64,000 bases of DNA from Ailanthus altissimus (Eukaryota > Streptophyta > Magnoliopsida > Sapindales > Simaroubaceae). The translations under genes were made by a program, and so were the position numbers. The DNA lies in the NCBI GenBank assembly GCA_946807835.1, contig OX327703.1:7633501-7697500 (forward strand), written 5' to 3'. Of the stretch, positions 1 through 10,610 are shown piece by piece; positions within the stretch are counted from its first letter, which is position 1; every line of letters starts with the position of its first letter. The notes under the pieces are model-generated. The model was not told where the DNA came from and ran no database searches. It saw only the letters and a program-made list of their open reading frames with translations.

Positions 1-548
1 CCTACGTGTAACTAGTGAGATTGAGAAAGCTTGTAAGCCTTTTTCCTTAGTGTGTTGTGTTTGTCATTTCTTTTTATTTTATTTTATTTAATTAATTAAA
101 GCTTGTGCTAGATCAATTTCTAACATTGATATTGAGATTATAATTATAATCTCTTGTTTCTAAGACTTAATGTTGGGAAATCAATAATCAAGATTTTTGT
201 CATGATACTTCACCTTAACTGATAATGTTTTAGGGCAAGTTAATAAGGATGATATTGTTTTTGGACTTTAAGGTAAGGTTAAGGATCTTTATCTTACAAA
301 ATTTACTTTTGCTTTTTTTTTTTTTAAGAAAAAAAGATAAAATAAAGGGTTGAAAGCAGAACCAATAATTGGTTTAAAAGAGATTTTAGATGAGTTCAAA
401 AAAATTTGTCTTGATTTAAAAAGTAATTAGAGATTACAATGATAGGGAAAGTCCTTATTAGAAGATTGCATCAATGCCATATTATAGGAGAGTTAAAGTC
501 TTGCATTCTAAGAATTTAGAGACGAGATATGAGAAAGAGAGATATAAT
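1..548. other. Unassigned AT-rich sequence
   Basis: No coding segment, RNA gene or element end was recognised here. The stretch is AT-rich and contains a poly-T/poly-A run near 308-332. Confidence 0.5.
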
Positions 549-1011
549 GGTGTTAGGACTATTATCTTAATGGCCCAATCAGCATGTGCTCATTGCCGTT
601 ATTTTAAGTAGCAGCCATATTAAAAGAAGGCTCAAATTCATGGAATAAAGGATTTTATCCCAAAAATTATATCCAACACACTAGGTAACTCCATCCTCCA
701 ATCTATGGCCTCCATAAATGGGTGAGGTAAGTCATGCAAGGTAAGAATTGATTAAACTTATCGTTCTATTCAAATTTTGATTGATTAATTTCTATTTCAT
801 ATGAACAAGGATATTTTACAAGGAGACGAATCTCACTTAAATCATTCTTTTTTTATTAATAACTTGTTAACTGATTTGAACTCTTATTAACTTAAATTAA
901 TAGAGTATGGTGTTTATGCATTATAAATAGAGTTGATTTATTCAGTGATCATTATTTCAATATTCAGTATTCAATACTCATTATTTAGCATCGATTATTG
1001 AGAGTTCATAA
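549..1011 (+). mobile_element. Possible left part of an old LTR interrupted by the solo LTR at 1012
   Basis: The stretch begins with TGTTAGGACTATTATC and has a TATAAATAGAG box near 925. After the solo LTR is removed, the sequence resumes at 3502 with a GACTTGAGTGTTGAAG block followed by a T-run, a pattern often seen near the 3' end of Ty3-type LTRs. A gag-like scrap follows from about 3890. This suggests that the solo LTR landed inside an older LTR. The second LTR was not found, so this is inference. Confidence 0.25.
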
Positions 1012-3496
1012 TGTTGGGATTTGTGCTTACATGCCGTCCTATAATGTATAAATACATAGTGATTGTATTTATACAATTATTATTTCTAATAAAATCGTTA
1101 ATATAATTTTTATTAAATGGTAAGATGTTTGTAACGTTTTAGACATTGTATGATCTGAATGAGTTCAGATTTAGTCTAAAAAAGTTTAGACCAGGGCTAA
1201 GAGTTAGCAACGCTAATAGTTATAAACACTAAGAGTTAGTGGTACTAAGAGTTAGCAAAATCTAATGAGTTAGAGCCTTGTCTGAAATGGGACAATGACC
1301 TGAGAATATATTAGTAATGATATAGCTGCAATGAGTTGCAGATGGTGCTAAGAAATGTCATTATGCAAGTATGTTCTCAAACATAATGTTCCTGATCTAA
1401 TTTCATCGATGCGGGTCTATCGGTGAAACCCATTATTATAGATTAGTGTATGTCTATATCTGGATGGTCCAGATGGTTAGTCTTAGCAAACCATGAGCTT
1501 AGTAGGAAGCTCGTATAGAGATGCAGGTATTCAGTAAGGACTGGATATTGAACAGACTCACGAAGACATCCAATAGACATCTCATAAAGCCGTCAATGGA
1601 AGGTCTTCCGAGTTGAGTAGTATTTGTGGTCCTTTGACCTGAGCGCCACGGTGGGCTTGTGAGTGATCCACCATGCTTTGGTTCCACACATGTCAGAAAC
1701 CTTTCATGGTCTGACCGCTGGGTGTCGCTGGGTATGGTCCGATGCTCATGGAGTTCGGTGTGCGTAGATATGGGATCCATCAGCTCATATGAGTGGGTTG
1801 TATATCCTAATGCTCTGAGATTGTATTTCAGAAAGTCTTGTGGCCGTAAGCATAAACCTCGGAAAAGATATTCCGGAGGAATAAACAATATCACAAAAGT
1901 GTTTGTGGATATTATTTTATGAAATATAAATCTGGAGATAAGTTCGTGGTTGAGCAAATAGAGATTTGACGGTGATGATCTATATCTCTGCTCTTCAAGG
2001 ATATAAATGGTGGAAGGATTATACGAATATGTTATAACCTCAACTTGTATGGTCTAACATGCTAATTTGTAATATCCGTAACGTGTGTGTGGGACATTGT
2101 TCACGGACGTATGGAGGAGCTCTATATGACAAATTAGGTGTGGACCTAGAGAGTCTCACAATATGAAGTATACTCGTTGTGCATTGGGGTAGCGGATTGG
2201 ATTGAATAGTTCGATCCAATAAATTTCAGTAAAAGAGAACGATTATTTAGGGATCCCTCGGATTATACATTTGTCAAGACTTAATTGTTAAGTACATCAC
2301 TTAATTAATTAACAAGGGTTGTTAATTAATAGAATATTGATAAATGACAAAATTTGTTCCATGATTTGATTTTACCTTTTTACCATTTAACCATGGTAGT
2401 AAAAATTAGTAAGGTAAAAAGTAATTATTCAAAATTGTTTTGAATAATTAAATCATATATTATTATTATATTATTAGATAATATTATAATATATATAGAT
2501 CATGGCATTGTATTTTAATACAATGAGTGGCCTAGATGTTGGCCATTTAATTACCCATTATAATTAAAGTAATTATAATTGTTAGGTAAAGATTAATTTT
2601 GGTGGCCATTATTCTAGTGCTTGGTTTAATTAATTCTAAATGGGAGACCAACAATAAAATTGGTGGAGCACTTCATTTTGTTTATTTTGTTTAATCAAAG
2701 TGTTGAATAAACAAAATGAATTTTGGCAAAACAATTGAATTCAATTCATTCATTTCAATTTTGGGAGAAGAATTTGGCAATGGCAAGGAAGAGAGGTAAG
2801 AGAGAGTTTTTTGAGTTTTATTCTTTCAAGTGTTGAAAAATAAACAAACTTCTCTTCATCTCCTTCTTTAATGGATGGCCAAAATGAATGATATGTAAAT
2901 GGAGAAAAAGATAATTATTTTACAAAGAGTTGTTCAAAATAATTATCATGTAGAAATTATTTCTAAGATTAATATACAAGAGTTGTATGTTAAAGATTTT
3001 TAATTTATACAAGAGTTGTATAGAAAATATTTACTATCTCCATTTAAGAAACAAAAATTGTATTCAAAAGAGTTTGAATACAAGTGCTGAAAATTTTAAA
3101 CACTAAGCTACCATTCTAGCTCCTTAATCCCACCAAAAGTTATGGACTAGAATTGTTCAACATATACTTCAAGGTGAGCTCTTCACATGGATTATTGAAG
3201 AACTTGAAGATTTTGTAAAGCTACCTTCATTAGGTGAGTATTTTACATTATGTGTTATAATACAATATTGTTCAACATGTTTATATTTGTATAATTGTTA
3301 TACTTGTTCATATATGTGATATATGTTGTTCATCATGTTCATAATTGTATAATTGTTATACTTATGCATATATGTGATATATGTTGAATTTGTTAAAATG
3401 GGTGTATTTTGTAACATGCTTCCGCTTCGCATATAGTAATTTTTGAAATTACGCACACACTCGTATAATCACACACTCTATGATAAACACCCAACA
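1012..3496 (+). mobile_element. Solo LTR, family A copy 1 (2485 bp)
   Basis: The element starts TGTTGGGATTTGTGC and ends CACCCAACA, giving TG...CA ends. It is flanked by a perfect 5-bp target duplication, CATAA at 1007-1011 and 3497-3501. No pol domain is present, and the start sequence does not recur inside, so a solo LTR fits better than a complete element. It matches 27343-29505 (opposite strand) over its length in patches, and 4298-4888 and 36350-40483 in part. The block around 1640-1800 is the best conserved between copies. Long LTRs of 2.2-2.5 kb are unusual for Copia elements; the family was not identified. A 58-bp tandem duplication lies near the 3' end. Confidence 0.85.
3270..3385 (+). 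repeat. Two tandem 58-bp units inside the family-A LTR
   Basis: The units begin at 3270 (GTTCAACATG) and 3328 (GTTCATCATG) and both end in GTGATATATGTT. They differ at a few positions. Confidence 0.75.
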
Positions 3497-3889
3497 CATA
3501 ATATTCTGCTTATCTTTGTAACACTTCCCACACATAAATGTCATGTTTCTCGGATAAGCACTGACTTGAGTGTTGAAGTTTTTTTTTTCAGAAGGACAAT
3601 ACATTTTTGTGATTTCAAGGAGTAAGCAAAAGCAAGATGTAATTAACGCATAAGATCCAAACTTGAGAACTTCCATGGTGTTATCTATGGTAAAGTTTTG
3701 AGCAAAAAATAAACTTTTACAGTACTAAGATTTCTAAGAGATTGAATATGAAGAATCAAAAAAATTCTTGCACCTTAGAGTTGGACAACACCGATAATGG
3801 AGGACTAAGGAACTCTAATATGAATCAATTTAGGATGCGAGATCTATACCGATATGGCTGATATCCTCACAAATATTTTAAAGAAACTT

Positions 3890-4290
3890 GAAAAGACAAA
3901 AAGGGGAACCAAGAATTAAGAGACTGGCTGAAAATTGTGGAAGGAAACAAGAATTTTGAAGAAGACCCACCCTACAAGGAATGACAGAGGCAGAGCCAGC
4001 GCAAAAGACCTATTGAGAATATAGGAAGACGTTGAGTTGACAAGAAAGGTAGATGGAAGCCAGGATATAAGGGTAGGAATTAGAAAAGAGGTCAATGAAT
4101 TATATGGAAAAGTAAGGAAGGTAGGAACCATTGAAGGCATAATGCCTTTAGCATAGAAGGTTAATCAAGACCTTTTCACAAAAGCTATAAAAAGAATTGA
4201 GAGGCCCCAAAAGTTTGTCATACCAAACTTTTATATGTACAAGGGGACCTTGAGAAGTATATCTTCCACTTCAATATAAAGATAATAATG
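3890..4290 (+). pseudogene. Possible Ty3-type gag fragment
   Basis: The plus strand reads in pieces as a gag-like segment, including RPQKFVIPNFYMYKGT around 4200-4245. This resembles the 'P.KF..P....Y.GT.DP' entry motif of Ty3 gag. Frames are broken by stops and no zinc knuckle follows. The fragment is cut at about 4298 by a truncated family-A LTR. A chance resemblance cannot be excluded. Confidence 0.35.
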
Positions 4291-4297
4291 CACATAA

Positions 4298-4888
4298 TTG
4301 ACCCTTCGTTGATGGTTTACATAGGGTGTCTATCAGAGGCCTTCGTGAGTTCATCCTATATCTAGTCCTAACTGGATACTCATATGTCAATACGAGCTCC
4401 AAGCTCACAGTCGGCTAAAAACGACCATCTATACCCTATAAATACGACATATGTTGATCTATATAAAGGTATCCACCGACAGACCCGCATCGGTAGAAAT
4501 AAATCATGGATAATATTCGAGAATATACTTGCACAACTGACATTTTCTGGCACCTAATTGCAACTCTTGTAACTATGCAGTTACTAGTATATTCCTAGGT
4601 CTATGTCTTATTACAGACAAGGTTTCAACTCTTGAATTTTCGCTGAGTATTATAATCAGCTAACAATTAGCCGTGCTAATATTTAACATTTATATCTCTC
4701 AGTGTGGCCAACTATAGACCCTTATCTAAATTTTTTTAGATCAGATTTGAACTCTTTCCGATCATACTATGTTGGTAATGTTACATTGTATAGTACCATT
4801 TAAATGAGTATTAACGATTTAATGAGAATGTACACATATATAAATACATAAGTATATATACATTCAGGGATGACACGTAACCCTAACA
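4298..4888 (-). mobile_element. Truncated LTR, family A (5' part only)
   Basis: Read on the minus strand, the fragment starts at 4888 with TGTTAGGGTTACGTGTCATC and matches the first 600 bp or so of the solo LTR at 1012. Homology stops near 4298, so the 3' three quarters of the LTR is missing. The intact end sits directly against the MULE transposase reading frame (TGCAT at 4889-4893 would be the target duplication). The matching copy on the other side has been lost. Confidence 0.8.
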
Positions 4889-6574
4889 TGCATACCTCAT
4901 GATATACATTAGGAAATACCTCTTTAATGGCCTTCTCGATACTAGCATGTCGATCAAATATAAATACAAGGTTCACAAGATCACCAATCACTTCTCGAAG
5001 TTTTGTCATAAATCACGTCCATGAAGCATCGTTTTCAGAGTCAACAATACCCTATGCAAGTAGAAATATTTAGTTGTTTCCATCCTTACAAACAAGCATA
5101 AGCATTGTTTGCAAGTATGCATTTTTTAAAAATGTACCATCAACTACAATAACCGGTCGGATGGATGACTAAAACCCTTTAATATATGATCCAAGTGCCA
5201 TGAAGAAATATTTAAAGTGCTTGCAATCATTAATCTCCAAATACATGAGTCTGCCTGGGTTCTGTGGTTCCAACATATAGCAGTATGCAAAAAATAATTT
5301 ATATGAAGCCTATGGAGTAACACATATTAAACTCAATGCATGCTTCTTAGATCACTAAGTAGTAGGGTAAGTTATCTCTACACCAAACTCCTTACGTATG
5401 TCTGCTTGGATTTTCTTTGGTCTATAAAGTTGACTCACAGATGCAAACTTATATTTTATGAATATGCCAATTATCCGAGACTTTACTTGTCGATGACCAT
5501 CACACAATTGATCTAATTGGCATACGTGATTTGAATCAATTCTGCGCACAATGAAATATTTCTTTGCATCTGTCAACATCGCATGCAATCGCCATCGGCA
5601 TCTATAATTGTCGCATTTTACCTCAAAATGACTTTTGAACGACCTTGAGACTTTAAAACTCTAATTACCCTTAAGTGCTAACATACTAATAGCCTAATGA
5701 AGTTTGTCTTTACTATCAAACAACTTTTCTACAAATATATCGCCAATTTCACTACTCAATATCTTACACAATATGCCTAAGTCTGATGGTGGTATCGGAG
5801 ATATAAACGCAAAGAGGTTTTCAACTTTATAAAAATTTATTCTTCTAACTTTAACATTTAGGGAGCTCGTTGAAACATAACAATGTCTACCTTCTAGTAA
5901 ATTATCCCCTTCTAAATTATCAACATTTACAACATCATCACAGTCCCCTTCTATATCCCCAATATTTCTAACATCATCACAGTCCCCTTCCACATCCCTA
6001 ATATTTTCAATGTCATCACAATCGTAATGTGTATAGGCTAGGTCTTCATTGAACGATATAGGAGAAATATTGTAATACTCATTCGTTGTATTTGAGGAAA
6101 CCACTGTTGAAATTGATGGGGATGCATGACTCATTTAGTTGCTACAGCTAACTGGCATAAAATGAGTATGAATCGATGGTGGGTTTTGATTAGGGGGTTG
6201 TACATCATCTTCATAAATGGGAGCTCTATGATCCACTGTTATACATAAAGGATAGTACGATCTTCTGTTGACGCTAAAAAAGAATCGAACATCACTACAT
6301 TTCTAATCTCAATAGGATTTAATTTATACCTCATTACATTGATTTTGATTTTCAAAGTTACCTTATAGTTTACATTGTCGACTCCTAAAGTATAATATAC
6401 TGTATTCAAAAGATCTTCAAATTTAATATCTTTTGGAACCGAAATTCTAAAATTACTATAATCAACATAACTCTCTTCCCTATCACTAGAACTCTCCCAC
6501 TTTTTTTCAAAACAAATAACAATTGCATCATACTCCATAAGACCTAAAACAATATTATTAACAATAAACCCCAA
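4889..6574 (-). pseudogene. MULE (MuDR-like) transposase pseudogene, 3' truncated
   Basis: Read on the minus strand from 6574 down, the segments appear in the normal order for a Mutator-like transposase. First comes an N-terminal ubiquitin-fold-like domain (6574-6239), then an acidic linker (6134-5694). Next is the DNA-binding region with a CDNYRCRWRLHAM zinc-type motif followed by DSNHVCQLD (about 5630-5500). Last is the DDE catalytic core with IVVDGTFLK, GIVDSENDASW and DRHASIEKAI (about 5160-4930). Two of the three catalytic acidic residues are therefore visible. The third, together with the SWIM zinc finger, is absent because a family-A LTR abuts at 4888. Several in-frame stops and frame changes show that it is dead. 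It would once have encoded the enzyme that cuts and moves a Mutator-type transposon. Confidence 0.85.
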
Positions 6575-6870
6575 AAAAATTCAAAATAAATTGAAAATAT
6601 TAAATAAAAAAATTTAAAATACTTTTTAAAAATAATAATTTATTGTAGCGCCACATGACAGCATATGATGACGTCAAGTGGTACAAAATAGTGCCACAAA
6701 ATAATTTTTAAAAGTCCGTGATGCCGCAACGAGATGCATACATTGTGCACATCTCAAGGCCATCTCGGGGTGCATCTTAGGCCCGAGATGGCACCGAGAT
6801 TTTTAAAAATAGATGGTGGTAGGTCGTCGCACTAGCCCCTATCTGATTTCAGCCAAACACTAAAAAATCA
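6575..6870. other. Hairpin-rich sequence upstream of the MULE pseudogene
   Basis: Short perfect inverted repeats occur here. GAGATG at 6731 pairs with CATCTC at 6750-6755, and CCATCTCGGG at 6760-6769 pairs with CCCGAGATGG at 6782-6791. A looser one spans about 6653-6685. Position suggests 5' sequence of the MULE. No terminal inverted repeat partner was found. Confidence 0.45.
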
Positions 6871-7409
6871 TATTTTTTTGATCGAATTTTAATGTCTTTT
6901 ACATAATTCTAACTTATTTTTTAATTTTAATTCATCAATAACACATGTTTCTAATTTCAAATTTAATTTTTATCTAATTTCAAATGTAATTTTTATCTAA
7001 TTTTTAACGAATATTAAAATTTTTAAAAAATTTTAAAAAAATTACAAGAATTAGTTGTTTTTTTGATTTGAAGTGACAAATATATTAAGCAATACTTGAT
7101 CTACATAATGGTAACTTTAAAAATGTCCATCTAACAATATAATTCTTAATTTAATGGAAAGAAATGAGAGAATGCTTATATTTTTCATCTGAAGTATAAA
7201 TATTTTATTATAAAATATTTGGTTAATAAAAAGTGATGGATTAACAGTTAGTTAAAAAAGTTATTTATAAATTTTAAGAGCTATTTATAAAATTCTCAAT
7301 ATCCTTTGCTACCAAATCCTTTACCCCCTTTGTATTTAAACCAGTAGATTTGACCATTAGTCCATAGTTCTCATCTATCTTCCCAAAGGGGAGAAAAGAC
7401 CATGGTTTT
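6871..7409. other. AT-rich intergenic sequence
   Basis: No gene, element end or conserved motif was recognised. Confidence 0.5.
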
Positions 7410-7418
7410 TAAATTAAA

Positions 7419-7676
7419 GGAAAATTGATAGTTTAATTTTTGTATTTTTATTAAACTATTTACTAATTTATATTTTAAAATTATTAACTATGTTCTTTAA
7501 TAATATTTTTAATTTTTACTATTATTTTTAATTTTAAAATATATCTCTTTTGTTATTATTTTTATTCTTGAAACATTATCATTTTGTTATTAAAAAATAC
7601 AATTAAAATATTTTAAAATATTAAGATTTTAATAAATAATTTAACAAAAATGTAAAAATTAAAGTGACAATTTTCC
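7419..7676. mobile_element. 258-bp MITE with 9-bp target duplication
   Basis: The ends are GGAAAATTG and CAATTTTCC. The inverted repeat extends inward for roughly 50 bp (GTTTAATTTTTGTATTTTTA on the left against its near complement on the right). The flanks are identical 9-mers, TAAATTAAA at 7410-7418 and 7677-7685. A 9-bp duplication points to Mutator-type mobilisation. No coding capacity. Confidence 0.8.
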
Positions 7677-8356
7677 TAAATTAAATGACATGTAAGAATT
7701 TCTTCCCCGTATTAAATAGAAGTGGACATCCAAGTTGTGCTATGCCTAATTTAAGTTTATTTCGATAATCTCTTGACCTAAACGTGTAAGAATTCGAACA
7801 TAAAAAAAAAAAAAAGAAAAAAAAAGTGAAATAGACAAAACTAGTACTTTTATTTGCATTTTCAATTATGAGAATAAAATAATAGATGCCAATACACAAA
7901 ACATTTTTTTTTAAAAAAAATAGATTAAAAAAATTATAGCATACTATTATCTTATTTCAATAAACAATTTTACAGTTTCTTGTTATCTTCATGAATCAAA
8001 CGATGTGAAAATTTCGACAGTACTAACCACGCAATATTTTTTGTGCAATTTTTTAAATATAGGAGAAAAAAATATTCGAACACAAAATCTCCACCGATAA
8101 AATTATACATTGTAACCTCTTTATAGCAATTAAGTGCAAATACATTTTTTAAACTAAAAAAATCCTTATTTCAATAAAATGATTCTAAACAAATTCTACT
8201 ATTGAAAATCAATTACGATGCATGGGAGCGTGAAATATAATCAAAATTTGCGAAAACGTAAATAGTTGAAAAATGATATCATCTCATTAAAAAACATCAT
8301 CACCATCACCAATTCGATTAGAAAAAAATAAACGATGTCAACTCACTAAATGAAAA
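7677..8356. other. AT-rich intergenic sequence
   Basis: No gene recognised. A-rich and T-rich runs occur near 7800-7825 and 7905-7920. Confidence 0.5.
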
Positions 8357-9800
8357 GGGAAAATAATATTTTAATTTTTTATTTTACGAATATACTTCAA
8401 TTTCATTCTTTATGTTTCAATAATTATCACATTATTTCATACTGTTAAAAATATATTGTTAAATAGATTTTCTTTAAAGACAAAAAAGTACTTTGTGATT
8501 TCTAAAAATAAAAAATTATCAAATATCAATTTAAAAAATTAAAAAAATAACACATGTTATAATATAATAAATTAATAATAACACGTGTCATCATTTAATT
8601 GATTAATATTTATAATAATATATATATTTTTAATAAAAAAACACGTATCATAATATAATTAATTACAAATAATACGTGTCATCATGTAATTGATTTATAT
8701 TTTTAATAAATATATATTTTTTAAGAAATAAATATTTTTAAAAGTAAATTAATAAATATATGTTAAATAAAAGAACACATGTCATAATATAATTAGTTAC
8801 AAATGACATGTCATCATATAATTAGTTAATATTTTTAATAATATATTTTTTAAAGATTAAATATTTTTAAAAATAAATTAATAAAGATATTTTAATAAAA
8901 GAATACATGTTATAATATGATAGTTACAAATGACACGTGTCATTATATAATTAATTTATATGGTTAATAAATATTTTTTTTAAAGTAAATTAATAAATAT
9001 ATATTTAATAAATAAAAGACACTTGTCATAATATGATTAATTACAAATGACACTTATCATCATGTAATTAATTTATATTTCTAATAAATATTTTAAAAAT
9101 AATTAATTAATTAATAATTAATACATTTATTGTCCACCGTCGTCAAAAAAATGGCAACAAACTGGCCGCCAACCACATTTTTTAACAACAATGAGATACT
9201 ACTAAAGACCAAACTTAATATCATTGAACTCTATTTTTTCTAATCTATATAATAATAAAGTTATTTTTTACAAACTAAAAAGAGCAAAAAATGATCAAAA
9301 TTTGTAAGGGACAACAACCACCACCGTTCACCGCCAACGAGGGGAAGGTGACTTGCACCACCCCTTGCCGATGGATAGATTGACAACCGACATATCTATT
9401 AGTGAAGGCAATGCAAGTTACCCCCGATTTGACAGCGAGCAATAGTGAGCACCACCCCTCAGTTATTATTTTTGGTATTTTTCTAAAAAATATTTGGGCA
9501 AAAAATAACTCCACCTGAGTAAATAAAAAAAATAAAATCTAATATAAAATTAAATAATTTTTATTATTGAAATATCATCGTTTTCCGACCACGGTGATAG
9601 TTCTACTTTTAATAAGTGATAACACGTGTAAAATGATTTATGGACATTTGCTTAAGAGTATTATGAATTTAACAGTATATTTCTAACGACAGGAACTAAC
9701 GTGATAATTATTGTCAAGCTTAAAATGATAATTATTGTCAAATATAAAGAACTAAGTTAGTATATACTCATAAAATAAAAGCTTAAAATGTCAATTTCGC
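8357..9800. mobile_element. 1.44-kb foldback element with long terminal inverted repeats
   Basis: About 110-130 bp at the left end (from GGGAAAATAATATTTTAA, through CTTTATGTTTCAATAATTA, to GTTAAATAG near 8465) reads as an imperfect inverted copy of 9660-9800. The ends resemble those of the 258-bp MITE at 7419. The flanking 9-mers, AAATGAAAA and AAACAAAAA, match at 7 of 9 positions, so the Mutator-type assignment is tentative. The interior holds a degenerate minisatellite (8549-9110) and a GC-richer stretch around 9290-9450 without a convincing gene. Confidence 0.7.
8549..9110. repeat. Five degenerate tandem units of about 90-135 bp
   Basis: Each unit carries a pair of ACACRTGTCAT-like motifs about 30 bp apart, starting at 8549/8581, 8640/8671, 8775/8805, 8903/8932 and 9018/9048. 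An AT-rich spacer containing AAATTAATAAATAT follows each pair. Several copies include the palindrome ACACGTGTCA or ACATGTCA. Spacing varies from 90 to 135 bp. Confidence 0.8.
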
Positions 9801-10610
9801 AAACAAAAATGATTTGTCATCTCAAAAGGGAATTTGAATTTTAAAATAAAATTACATTAACAAGCCCAATCCAAGGAATTACCAAAGCAATGGAAGCCCA
9901 AATTAGTTGAAACACATTCTTCAATGAGGCGGTAAGATGGTTACAATACGATCTCTCAGTTGTATGTAAAAGAAAACGATTATGCACGCCAAGTTTGAAG
10001 GATAATTTATCTACCAATCTCTTTAACCTCCAAGGAAAATTGAGAAGCTTGTTCTTCAGGTCATGAATAACAAAGCATCGAATCCCTCTCTACCTAATGT
10101 CATGCTAATCTCATTCCTAAGCCTCTTCTATCACACTCTAATTTACAGTTAATAAAATGGCAACTAAACTAACATCAAACTGCAATGTCATTCAATAAAA
10201 AGGCATTCTGAACATTTTAAAATCTCTAAATGAAACTCCAACTTTCAGATTTTTCATAGACATAATGTAATACACAAATTGAAAAAAAAAGACACTTCCA
10301 GGCTGCAGTCATTTTTTTGTTAAGAGTTCTTTTGAGTTAAGCATTTACAATCATGATTATGATCTTGTAGATCAATCTACAAATAAACATCATAACTAGC
10401 TATATCTGATGGCTTATATCTTTTAATTAATAGAAACCTAGATTCTAAGAGAGCTATGCAGAAGCAAAATGATTTTTTGCTATTACTATATAATAAAATT
10501 CTATTTACCAAATTAAAAAAATAGGTCTCGAAAAAATAAATAAGAAACAAGCTTCTGATTTAATTTTGAGGGCTCAGAGACAACCTTTGCAGGAATGCAG
10601 AACCATGACA
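9801..10610. other. 3' flank of the UBX-domain gene
   Basis: Non-coding sequence downstream of the minus-strand stop codon at 10611. It probably includes the 3' untranslated region, but no poly(A) signal could be assigned with confidence. Confidence 0.4.

Noticed and set aside
1659..1922. An 87-codon open frame in the family-A LTR, with a similar frame on the minus strand at 28687-28899
   Set aside because: The shared peptide (for example SLGMVRCSWSSVCVDM) reflects overall DNA conservation of the LTR block. Differences between the copies are not concentrated at third positions, and an overlapping frame of 152 codons exists on the opposite strand.
9275..9514. 79-codon frame inside the 1.44-kb foldback element
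   Set aside because: No recognisable domain; it is short, and it lies in a non-autonomous element. The residues look like chance translation of a GC-richer patch.
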